DNA of 64,000 nt, from positions 62,001-126,000 of the forward strand of contig CACXLJ010000016.1 of assembly GCA_902768435.1 (NCBI GenBank), in the 5' to 3' direction. The notes beneath the pieces were generated by a model. It saw only the letters and a list, made by a program, of their open reading frames with translations, was not told the DNA's origin and did no database searches. This document shows positions 18,988 through 27,723 of this stretch, one piece after another. The number at the start of each line of letters is the position of its first letter. The stretch's first letter is position 1. Position numbers and translations under genes: made by a program. The stretch comes from an uncultured Bacteroidales bacterium. Lineage in GTDB: Bacteria > Bacteroidota > Bacteroidia > Bacteroidales > Muribaculaceae.

Positions 18988-20148
18988 ATGGCAAACGAGG
19001 AGACATTAAGGCTTGAGGCCGCCGATATGCATGCGCATGGCATCAAAGTCGCTGAGATCGCGCGCAGATTAGGTCGCTCACGTCAGTGGGTTCACAAGTG
19101 GATAAACCGCCAACGTGATTGTGCTGACGGATGGGAGCGGTCCCTGTCAAATGCCCCGCACAGCAAAGCGAACAAGACTGGTGATGAGCTTGAAGCGCTG
19201 GTCGTTTCATCCCGCGTCAGACTTGACGCGTCACCGCATATGGAGTCTGGCGCATTCGCGATTTGGCACGACCTTAGCGCGAGGGGCATAGAACCGCCAT
19301 CGGTGGCGACCATCAATCGGATTCTCAAGAGAAGAGGGCTGACCAAGAAGAAAGTCCCATATCAAAAGAGCGGCATCGACTACCCCGAGCCGCCTCTGAA
19401 CATGCAAATCATGGACCTGGTCGGGCCAAGATATATCCGTGGCGGCCAACGGTATTTCCTGCTGACAATCATCAGCAATGATACGCGCCATGCCGGTGTC
19501 TATCCGATCTTGAGCAAAAGTGGGACTGACATAACCAAAAGTGTCGTAGCCTTTTGGAAGAGTTACACTGTTCCCGACTTCTTGCAGATGGACAACGAAC
19601 TGTCTTTCAAAGGCAGCAACCGACATCCCAGGGGGCTTGGCATGTTGCTCAGGACGATTCTCTCATTGAATGTGACTCCCATCTTCATACCCGTCAGCGA
19701 GCCATGGAGAAACGGGGTCATCGAGAGATTCAACCAAAAAGTGGAGCGCACATTGCTGACCCAAGAGCACAGAAACTTTGATGAGTTGCAACGGCATGCA
19801 ATGGAGTTCATGAACACTCATAACCAATTGCATCACTACTCTACAATAGGCCATAAGACGCCTTTGCAACTCGATCAGGAACTTGACGTGCCGATGGTGC
19901 GTCTCGGTGCCGACTATCATGTTGATGAACGCCCGGAATTGGATTCCTGCAACCTCAACGAAATTCGCTTTATCAGGCTGGTTCGAAGCGACCTCAATAT
20001 TAGTGTGCTGAACACAGATATAGCCGTCATTCCTGAGCTGATGCATACATACATTGAGGCCGTTTTGCTAATTAACGGGCATTGCTTGCTAATCAAACAA
20101 GATGGCACCACCAAACAAAGCATTGAGTTTATAATGCCTCTAAAATAA
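18988..20148 (+). CDS. DDE integrase-type transposase (IS481-like, HTH + rve core)
   Basis: The 386-residue transposase has an N-terminal helix-turn-helix (ADMHAHGIKVAEIARRLGRS, then RQWVHKWINR). A second small domain follows, then an rve/retroviral-type integrase core with the acid triad visible in MDLVGP, QMDNELSF and GVIERFN. A beta-barrel C-terminal part rich in hydrophobics ends the protein (SDLNISVLNTDIAVIPEL). It begins at ATG 18988 after a ~145-base leader beyond the left-end repeats. The frame is intact, so the element may be active. Family assignment to IS481-like is by the HTH/rve layout only; the multiple end repeats recall Tn7/Tn552/Mu-type transposases. Confidence 0.85.
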   Translation: MANEETLRLEAADMHAHGIKVAEIARRLGRSRQWVHKWINRQRDCADGWERSLSNAPHSKANKTGDELEALVVSSRVRLDASPHMESGAFAIWHDLSARGIEPPSVATINRILKRRGLTKKKVPYQKSGIDYPEPPLNMQIMDLVGPRYIRGGQRYFLLTIISNDTRHAGVYPILSKSGTDITKSVVAFWKSYTVPDFLQMDNELSFKGSNRHPRGLGMLLRTILSLNVTPIFIPVSEPWRNGVIERFNQKVERTLLTQEHRNFDELQRHAMEFMNTHNQLHHYSTIGHKTPLQLDQELDVPMVRLGADYHVDERPELDSCNLNEIRFIRLVRSDLNISVLNTDIAVIPELMHTYIEAVLLINGHCLLIKQDGTTKQSIEFIMPLK

Positions 20149-20179
20149 TGTACAAAATGTCAACGAACTCGTGATACAT

Positions 20180-20213
20180 GCACCGCTTTAGCGGTGCGAC
20201 CCCCTAGGGGGTC
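20180..20213. terminator. Two adjacent perfect palindromes after the transposase gene
   Basis: GCACCGCT-TT-AGCGGTGC (20180-20197) is directly followed by GACCCCCTAGGGGGTC (20198-20213). They lie 32 bases after the transposase stop, inside the element. They could terminate transcription or limit read-through; there is no T-tract, so termination is a guess. Confidence 0.45.
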
Positions 20214-20302
20214 CAAACATTTATTTTAATTAACTCTAAAGAACTTCATTACACCCCTTCTAAGGAGGGCAAAAAGTGTAAACGAACTCCTGAGCTACGA
20301 TA

Positions 20303-20400
20303 TATAGCCTATAGCAACTAGCCTCTAGCCCCTCTAGCATTTCTAGATAGTCTAGTGGGGCTAGAGAATCTAGAAAACTGAAAACTGACAACTGATAACT
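20303..20400. repeat. CTAG-rich intergenic repeat, copy 1
   Basis: Repeated TCTAGC/CTAG words include an inverted repeat AGCCCCTCTAG (20327-20337) with CTAGTGGGGCT (20352-20362), then AACTGAAAACTG-type words leading to the start of the LRR gene at 20415. Near-copies lie at 23164-23275 and 25863-25980. Confidence 0.8.
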
Positions 20401-20414
20401 AAAACATAATAATT

Positions 20415-23184
20415 ATGAAAAAGATATTGCTGTTTCTAATCGTTACCCTCACTCTAGTTACTGCCAAGGCGCAGTATCTGTCGATAGGTAATCTCAAGTA
20501 TTATATCACCGACGATTATGCCTACACTTTGGAGTGTGTGGGCCTGTCGAGTGCCGGCCAGAGTGCCAACCCCACCGAGATTGACATCCCCGGCAAGATT
20601 GAATATGGCGGTTCAACCTACACCGTGACCAATGTGGGCTCCAGCGCCTTCTCGGGCAACACCACAATCTCGGTGCTCAAGGTGTGCTATGGCGTTACCT
20701 CCATTGGCACTTCGGCCTTCAGCGGGTGCACGGCGCTCTCCTACGTCTATCTGCCCAGTTCGGTGAACACGATTGACAACTACGCCTTTGCCAACACCTC
20801 GAAGATGGCGCAGTTCAACTATGCCGCCCAGCGCGTCCCAACGGTCTATAGCAACACTTTCTCGGGCATGCGATCGGCATCGCTGGTGCTATCGACCATG
20901 GAAGCCAAGTCGGCATTCAACTCCAGCAGCACCTTCACAACGGCCTTCAGCGGCATCAGTGCCAATGGCCGTGGCGCCAACGACTTCTCTTCGGGTGCAG
21001 GATGCTATGTGGTGAACGGCAGCAACACCTGCATGCTCGTGGGCTTGCTTTCAAACGCTCCCACCATACCCGTGAGCGCGACCAATAACGACAACTACAC
21101 TTTTGGCGGCCTCTCCTCGCCCGAATACTACAAAGTTACTGTGGCAGCTCCCCGTCTTGCTGAGTTGAGTGAGAAGCAATCGAGTCTCACCTCCTTCACA
21201 TGGCTGAGTTCCGAAGCCAAGAAGATAGGCATTAGCGCTTTCCAGGGCTGCACGGCTTTGACCACCGTCAAGGTGAGTGCTGATACCCTCGACAACTATG
21301 CATTCTGAGAATAATGGTGTGAAACGCATCCACTCGATGGCCTTTGCCTACGACCATGGGCTCACTAATGTGTATATCCCATCAAGTGTCATTTATATGG
21401 CCGAGGGCGGCAACATGCCATTCTACATGTGCAACAATTTGGAAAAATATTCAGTCTCTTCAAACAACCAGTATTACGCCTCAGTGGGTTATGGTAATCT
21501 CTATAACAAGTCGCTTACCAAACTGATACACATGCCCAGGAATGGCGGCGGCACAAAGTACTCCTATTTTTTGAATGGTTATCAAATGGAGCTTCCATCG
21601 ACAGTCACTGAGATTGGTGACTATGCTTGCTACTATCACAATAAATTACAAGAAGTTGTGCTTAGTTATGGAGTGAAAACAATAGGGAACAACGCTTTCG
21701 ACAATTGTGATAAACTCACCTACATGCTCATCCCAAGTTCGGTAACTAACTATAAAGCAGACTCTTTCTATGGCCTATACAGTCTCAAAGACCTCTATTT
21801 GAACCGTGATAATTATCCTTCGCAACTTGCTAACCTCGTTAACCGTGGTAACATCAATCTGCATGTGCCTTACCCCATGGTTAATTATTATAAGAATACG
21901 CCGTTAGGCTCATCCTTCAAGTCAGTTGACGGTAACGCCTGGGACATTTATTCTGGGTACCTGTTTTTTACTGTGACAAGCACTGAGCCTTACTCCGACC
22001 CCAATAATACTGTCAATTACGATGGTGGACAGGCGAAACTAGTGCATGGCCAATCGGTACATGTCAATAATAAGTACAATTTATATGGTATCGAAATTTC
22101 CCATTCTTTAAATGTTGGGGGCGACCTTTATTGCCCTACTGCCATAGAAAAGAACTACTATGAAGTTGTGAAACAAAATTCTTCAACTGAAAATGTTATT
22201 TATTCTGGACACACAATTAAGGAGGTCGAGGACTCGGCATTCTACAACTGCCAATACTTGAAAATCAGCAATGGCTCGTTAGACCATCTTAAAACTATAG
22301 GCAAGGCGGCATTCTCTAAAACCACTAATCTAACGTCAATGAGCTTTAGTGACGTGGAAGTGATCAAAGAATATGCCTTTGACCACTCGGTGCTCAGCGG
22401 CGACATTGAGCTGCCCAAGATACGTAATGTAGGTCTCAATGCGTTCTTCCACTGCCCCGGCATCACAAGCATGACTTTCTACGGCGCTCCCACACTGACC
22501 ACGGCATGCTTTGGCTACAATGCCGACGGATGCCTCTACTTTGTGGACGCCTCGCAGTACTATCGCCTCACTCATCAGCAATACACATGGTACATCAGTG
22601 ACGACATGACGACCGCCGATGAACGTATGCGCCCCTTTGTGAAACTGGACAATGACACTCGCATCTTCTCGTGCCATAAGAGTGTGGAACAGCCTGCCGG
22701 TGGCAGCTTCTACACCATACCGTCGTATGACGCATCAAAGAATCGTCTCACCACGTCGAGATGGAACGGTGTCATTCCAGCTTCTACAGCAATGCTCATG
22801 AAGGGGACCAAGGGACACGTCTATAAGTTTAAGAATTTAGGAACATCGACCGAGACACCCACCAACATACTGGTGCCGGTGATAAAAGATTATTTCGTGA
22901 ACACCGTCGGTGGCTACCTCTACAACGAGCAAACCCACCAGTTCGATTATGACACTGGCAACGAAGTGAGCCCGTACAGCACGATAGAGCCAAGTTATGG
23001 CTACCTGACAATCAGCACTCCACAGAATCATGTGAACATCGACTTGTTCGACGGTGGTACGATTCCTGGCGATGTGAACGGCGACGGCAAGGTGAATGTG
23101 AGCGATGTGTCGGCCCTGATCAATCGGCACTCATCAACATCATTCTCGATGTCCACTGAAAAGCCTCTAGCCTCTAGCTTCTAG
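20415..23184 (+). pseudogene. Secreted BspA-like LRR protein with dockerin-like C-terminus (family B, copy 1), frameshifted
   Basis: Two overlapping frames make one broken gene. The first (20415-21308) has a signal peptide (MKKILLFLIVTLTLVTAKAQ) and BspA-type LRRs and stops after LDNYAF. The second continues the same repeat architecture to 23184. At about 21305 the text reads TTC T GAG AAT; removing one T joins LDNYAF to ENNGVKRIHSMAF without a gap, giving about 920 residues. Repeats of the AF...LTSVxIPSSV type fill most of it. The end carries a single dockerin-like repeat (GDVNGDGKVNVSDVSALIN), then a frameshifted tail (RHSSTSFSMSTEKPLASSF) caused by a deletion joining the first and second dockerin repeats. 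The frameshift may be a real mutation or a base-call error. Confidence 0.8.
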
Positions 23185-23275
23185 CCCTTCTAGCCCTTCT
23201 AGTCTTTCTAGATAGTCTAGCAGGGCTAGAGCATCTGGAACCCTGAAAACTGGAACCCTGAAAACTGAAAACTAA
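23164..23275. repeat. CTAG-rich intergenic repeat, copy 2
   Basis: CCTCTAGCCTCTAGCTTCTA-type words, then TCTAGATAGTCTAG, then ACCCTGAAAACTGGA words, directly before the family A gene at 23289. It overlaps the last codons of the preceding frameshifted gene, whose stop is a TAG of the repeat. Confidence 0.8.
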
Positions 23276-23288
23276 AAGCATATCAATT

Positions 23289-25883
23289 ATGAAAAAGAAA
23301 TTACTCACACTGATTTTGGCTATAGCCACATGTGGCATGATGGCCAGTGCGGCCACCAAGTATGAAATCAATGTGGCTGGTGTGGAAGTGACCAGCGACA
23401 ACTGCAGCCGCATCACAGGCGGCGACATCAAGAGCGGATACGCAGTGTATGATGCAAGTTCAAATACCCTCACTTGCTACAACCTCAAGATTTTTCGTAA
23501 TGGGCAAGACAATTACGGCATCCACAACCGCAAGTGCGACAATCTGAAGATTGTGTTTTCAGGTTCCTGTGATGTGGAATGTGCCGATAATGCCTTGAAG
23601 CTTGAGCGAGGCACGACCATAGAGGTGGCCTCAGGCAGTAACACTACATTATACTCCGCGGCAAGAGTAGTAATGAATCTGAAAAGCTACAGCTACACCA
23701 TCCAGGGCAGTGGACAATTGAGAGTTGAATCAAACCAAGATGGCTACGAGGCCATAAAAGGTGAGGGTTCGAGTTCGACACATGTGTACTTCAAGGGGGC
23801 GAAGGTGACAGTAGAAAGTGCCAAACGGTCGGCCTTGAGTTCGTTCAAGGCGGATTTCTACGAAGGCGCTGACCTGACAATCTATTCCAATGGCTCAAAT
23901 ACCAGCGTGAGCAGTGTGGCAATGACTTTTAGTGGCAAAGAGACTGTGCTGTCGCCCTACGGTGCCTATTACAGCAACAGTGCCATCTACTCATCGTCGG
24001 GCAGTCAAATCACCAGTGATGACATCTACATCAGTGACAACTATGTGGCTATTATCAATTCGAGCAACTTCCCCGATGCCAACTTCCGCAATGCGATTTT
24101 AAATCTCTACCCTAAGGGCTATCTCACCACCAGCGATGTGAACAGCCGCACAACACTCGATGTTTCAGCCAAGAGCATCTCCAGTCTGACAGGCATTAGC
24201 TACTTTACCGAAATCACACAACTTAACTGCTCGAGCAACAATCTCACTGATTTGTATCTCGTAAAACTTACCAAACTCAATTCTTTGAGTTGTTTCAGCA
24301 ATAAACTCACCTCGATTAATATGCCCAATTCAGTCCAGTCGCTGAACTGTAGCAGTAACCAGCTCGCATCTTTAAACATACCATCCTCTATGGAATGGCT
24401 GGATTGTAGCAACAATCAGTTTGCCTCAATGTCGATTCCCTATTCACTCGTTACACTCTATTGTGGCAACAACAAGTTCACAACCCTGACCATCAACAAC
24501 AAGAGTTACCTCAAGAATCTCTATGCCCAGAACAACACGAACATGACAGAACTCAATTGCCAGAACAATGGCTTGACCACGCTGAGTGTGAGCGGCTGCA
24601 CAGCCCTGAAGAAACTGAATTGCTGGGGCAACCAACTGTCGTCGCTCGGCTCACTGCCCAACTCACTGCAGGAAATCTATTGCGGTAACAACAATTTTGT
24701 ATCATTAGATGTGTCGAATAAAACCAATCTGCAGACCTTGAGTTGCCCCAACAATAAACTCACCTCGCTGAATATGTCGGGCTGCACAGCCCTGAAGAAC
24801 CTGATTTGCAACAACAATCAATTGACTTCACTCAGTACCCTGCCCAGTGCCATTCAGTCGATTAACTGCAGCAACAACAAGTTCACAACCTTGACCATCA
24901 ACGGCAAGAGTGCCCTCAAGGAACTCAATGTCAGTGGCAACACAAGCATGACCAAACTCAATTGCGACAACAATGCCCTGACCAGTCTCAATGTAAGCAA
25001 TTGCACAGCAATGACCGAACTCACTTGCAAGAATAATCAGCTGACTAATCTTGACAACTTAACCACCTGCACATCGCTGAAGATGGTATATGCCTCTTTC
25101 AATCGGCTCGGCCAACTGCCCTCTATACCCAATTCGTTGCATACACTCATCTGCGACAACAACAATCTTGGCTTCGGTATGGTCATAAGTTATAGCGCGC
25201 TGCAGGTTCTGAATGTAGCCAACAATCCATCGCTCCCCAGGCTGGATTGCTACCACAATGCCCTGACCACGCTGAATGTGAGCGGCTGCACAGCCCTGAA
25301 GGAACTGAACTGTTTCGACAACCAACTCACCAGCCTTGATGTGAGAGGTCTCAAGAATCTTGAAACCCTGGCGTCATCAAATAATGCCTTGACATCACTC
25401 TATGTCACCGATTGCAGCGCGCTGAAAACGTTACGTGTATCCTATAACAAGCTCGCTTCGCTCTCGTTGCAGGGCTGCACAGCTCTTCAAGAGTTATACA
25501 TTCAGAAGAACCAGATCAAGGACAGTGAGATGACCTCGCTCATCGGTAGCCTTCGCACAATACCCACATCGGAGAATGAAGGTTTGTTAGGTGTTTTTGA
25601 ATCTTATGATTCTTCTGCTGAAGGCAACCAGATTACCGATGCACAGATTATCGCTGCTCGAGCCAAGCGTTGGATGCCCAAGCAATACACAAGCGGCAGT
25701 TGGGAAGATATTCCTGGTAGCCTTACGGGTGATGTGAACGGCGACGGCAAGGTGAATGTGAGCGATGTGTCGGCCCTGATCAACATGATTATGGGCATCA
25801 CGCCCATGAATCAGACCCTTGCCGATGTGAACGGCGAATCATCCTCGATGTCCACTGAAAAGCCTCTAGCTTATAGCCTCTAG
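23289..25883 (+). CDS. Secreted internalin-like LRR protein with truncated dockerin-like C-terminus (family A, copy 2)
   Basis: The 864-residue paralogue of the gene at 16745 has the same signal peptide type (MKKKLLTLILAIATCGMMASA), the same N-terminal beta-rich domain (YEINVAGVEVTSDNC, GIHNRKCDNLKI, ALKLERGTT) and the same FPDANFRNAILNLYPKGYL junction. It has about 200 more residues of LxxLNCSNNxLTSL repeats. One full dockerin-like repeat (GDVNGDGKVNVSDVSALINM) is followed by a second that stops after ADVNG. The frame then shifts into ESSSMSTEKPLAYSL because about 40 bases of the second repeat are missing. The protein is still long and open, so it is probably expressed with half a dockerin. 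Confidence 0.86.
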   Translation: MKKKLLTLILAIATCGMMASAATKYEINVAGVEVTSDNCSRITGGDIKSGYAVYDASSNTLTCYNLKIFRNGQDNYGIHNRKCDNLKIVFSGSCDVECADNALKLERGTTIEVASGSNTTLYSAARVVMNLKSYSYTIQGSGQLRVESNQDGYEAIKGEGSSSTHVYFKGAKVTVESAKRSALSSFKADFYEGADLTIYSNGSNTSVSSVAMTFSGKETVLSPYGAYYSNSAIYSSSGSQITSDDIYISDNYVAIINSSNFPDANFRNAILNLYPKGYLTTSDVNSRTTLDVSAKSISSLTGISYFTEITQLNCSSNNLTDLYLVKLTKLNSLSCFSNKLTSINMPNSVQSLNCSSNQLASLNIPSSMEWLDCSNNQFASMSIPYSLVTLYCGNNKFTTLTINNKSYLKNLYAQNNTNMTELNCQNNGLTTLSVSGCTALKKLNCWGNQLSSLGSLPNSLQEIYCGNNNFVSLDVSNKTNLQTLSCPNNKLTSLNMSGCTALKNLICNNNQLTSLSTLPSAIQSINCSNNKFTTLTINGKSALKELNVSGNTSMTKLNCDNNALTSLNVSNCTAMTELTCKNNQLTNLDNLTTCTSLKMVYASFNRLGQLPSIPNSLHTLICDNNNLGFGMVISYSALQVLNVANNPSLPRLDCYHNALTTLNVSGCTALKELNCFDNQLTSLDVRGLKNLETLASSNNALTSLYVTDCSALKTLRVSYNKLASLSLQGCTALQELYIQKNQIKDSEMTSLIGSLRTIPTSENEGLLGVFESYDSSAEGNQITDAQIIAARAKRWMPKQYTSGSWEDIPGSLTGDVNGDGKVNVSDVSALINMIMGITPMNQTLADVNGESSSMSTEKPLAYSL

Positions 25884-25980
25884 CTTCTAGCCCCTCTAGC
25901 ATTTCTAGATAGTCTAGTGGGGCTAGAGCATCTAGAGCATCTAGAGCATCTAGACAACTGCCAACTGAGAACTAACAACT
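25863..25980. repeat. CTAG-rich intergenic repeat, copy 3
   Basis: TCTAGCTTCTAGCCCCTCTA words and the same TTTCTAGATAGTCTAGTGGG core as copy 1, then four TCTAGAGCA units, then ACTGCCAACTGAGAACT words. It precedes the family B gene at 25995. Confidence 0.8.
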
Positions 25981-25994
25981 AAAACATAATAATA

Positions 25995-27719
25995 ATGAAA
26001 AAGCTATTGACACTTTTTGTAACGATACTGACGGCACTTACTACCAGTGCCCTAGATTTTGAATATGGAAACTATAAGTTTACAACCATCAGTTCCACAG
26101 AAGTGGAGTGCAAGGGTTTCACATCATCGGCAAGCGGTAATGTTACTACCATAGACGTGCCCGGACAGGTGTGGAACGCCAGTGAGCAGAAACGCTATCA
26201 GGTGAAGCGCATTGCATCAAAAGCATTTGAGAATCAGACACAGGTCACTTCGGCCTATGTGTGCTATGGTGTGGAATCGATTAACAACTATGCGTTCAGG
26301 AACTGTAAGAATCTTGGATCAGTATGGTTGCACAGTTCTGTGTCAACCCTTGGTATTGCTGTATTCTCGGGTGATACCAATATTGGTATGCTGGGTTATG
26401 CAGGAGAGAAACCTTTCTTTTGCACCTCCTACAGTTTCGAGGGAATGAGCCGTAACACGCAACTGGTTGTAGCAACAAGCCGTGGCGCAAATGCATGCAA
26501 GAATAAATATGAGATATCGTCGCAGTTTTCGTCGATTGTGTGGAATTCAATTGCAGCCGACATTGAGACGGCCGATGGTTGTTTCTATAATATAACAAAG
26601 GGCCAAACTCTCAATGGAGACTACGGCGAGGCAAAACTTATCAGTTTCCGGTCGCCTTCCTCCAACACCACAGGAACATTAAAACCGAATAATTCAGTAT
26701 ATGAAGGTGGAACATATAGAACCTACTATTATGTGACTGCGATTAATGACAGCTGCGCCGTGGCTGATACCAAGGTGAAGATTCTTGACTTGAGCGAAGT
26801 TACTCATCTGACGAAAGTGGGAATAAGTGCATTTGAAGAATGTACCAATCTCACCTCCGTGAAGATGGGAGGCAATGTCTTGATTGATCAGTGGGCGTTT
26901 GATGACTGTACAGCGCTTACAAGTATCGACCTTAATGGCGTGTACAAAATTCAGAGCTTCGCATTTGGAAATACCGCTTTGACTTCGATAGCCATACCCG
27001 CTAGCATGATAGAATGTGATGCGTTGTCGTTTAAAGGAGCGAGCAAACTTGCTAATTTCACGGTAAACAGTGGCAATACACTGTTTTCGGCCTATCAAGG
27101 CGTTCTCTACAACAAAGATAAGACAAGATTGATTGACTGCCCTCCGCGTTGCTCGATGGGTGGAGCTGAAGTGGTGAAACTTCCTGCAATGGTGAAGGTG
27201 GTGGGTGCCAATGCTTTTGACAGCAACACAGTGTTGAAATCCATAGAAATCAATAATGGCGTGACCGAAATTCAGAAACAGGCATTTGCTGCTATGACAG
27301 CCCTGCTTACCATCATAATTCCCGAGTCGGTGACTATAATAGACACAAAGGCTTTCAGTGATTGTGCCGGACTGAGTGAGATTCACACACTAATCACCAA
27401 TCCCGCTAATGTCACGTTGGGTGACTATGTGTTCTATGGTGTGCCCAAGAATACCTGCAAGCTGTATGTGCCTAGAGGTTCGCTCCAGCTCTACAAGAAA
27501 GCCGATCAATGGAAAGACTTTCTGAACATTGAACAGGAAGGCGGTCTCATAGGTGATGTGAATGGCGACGGCAAGGTGAATGTGAGCGATGTGTCGGCCC
27601 TGATCAACATGATTATGAGCATCACGCCCATGAATCAGACCCTTGCCGATGTGAACGGCGATGGCAAAGTGAATGTGAGCGATGTGTCGGCCCTCATCAA
27701 CATCATCCTCGGCGTCTAA
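25995..27719 (+). CDS. Secreted BspA-like LRR protein with two C-terminal dockerin-like repeats (family B, copy 2)
   Basis: The 574-residue protein has a signal peptide (MKKLLTLFVTILTALTTSA) and an N-terminal strand region (FEYGNYKFTTISSTEVECKG) that matches the start of the gene at 20415 in layout. BspA LRR_5 repeats follow (YGVESINNYAFRNCKNLGSV, LTKVGISAFEECTNLTSV, NGVTEIQKQAF), then the usual end-cap IHTLITNPANV...LYVPRGSLQLYKKADQWKDF written here in parts. Two intact dockerin-like repeats end in SALINIILGV. BspA-type repeats often mediate adhesion to host matrix or other bacteria (family knowledge). It converges on the UvrA-like gene with only four bases between stop codons. Confidence 0.88.
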   Translation: MKKLLTLFVTILTALTTSALDFEYGNYKFTTISSTEVECKGFTSSASGNVTTIDVPGQVWNASEQKRYQVKRIASKAFENQTQVTSAYVCYGVESINNYAFRNCKNLGSVWLHSSVSTLGIAVFSGDTNIGMLGYAGEKPFFCTSYSFEGMSRNTQLVVATSRGANACKNKYEISSQFSSIVWNSIAADIETADGCFYNITKGQTLNGDYGEAKLISFRSPSSNTTGTLKPNNSVYEGGTYRTYYYVTAINDSCAVADTKVKILDLSEVTHLTKVGISAFEECTNLTSVKMGGNVLIDQWAFDDCTALTSIDLNGVYKIQSFAFGNTALTSIAIPASMIECDALSFKGASKLANFTVNSGNTLFSAYQGVLYNKDKTRLIDCPPRCSMGGAEVVKLPAMVKVVGANAFDSNTVLKSIEINNGVTEIQKQAFAAMTALLTIIIPESVTIIDTKAFSDCAGLSEIHTLITNPANVTLGDYVFYGVPKNTCKLYVPRGSLQLYKKADQWKDFLNIEQEGGLIGDVNGDGKVNVSDVSALINMIMSITPMNQTLADVNGDGKVNVSDVSALINIILGV

Positions 27720-27723
27720 CTGC

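Larger units (their letters stand above)
18765..20295 (+). mobile_element. Insertion element with one DDE transposase and multiple end repeats
   Basis: Outer ends: GCTCAGGACATCGTTGACAC... at 18765 and, reversed, GCTCAGGAGTTCGTTTACAC... ending at 20295; about 21 of 25 positions match. The left end holds three tandem copies of a 25-bp unit. The right end holds two separated copies (about 20151-20175 and 20270-20295). One transposase gene fills the interior. I see no convincing target duplication. The flanks carry related CTAG-rich sequence (AGCCTGTAGCAGCTAGC left, AGCCTATAGCAACTAGC right), so it sits inside the intergenic repeat between two LRR genes. Confidence 0.8.

Noticed and set aside
16745..27719. 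Cellulosome components because of dockerin-like ends
   Set aside because: No cohesin, scaffoldin or glycoside hydrolase is in the window; the dockerin-like ends sit on LRR proteins only.
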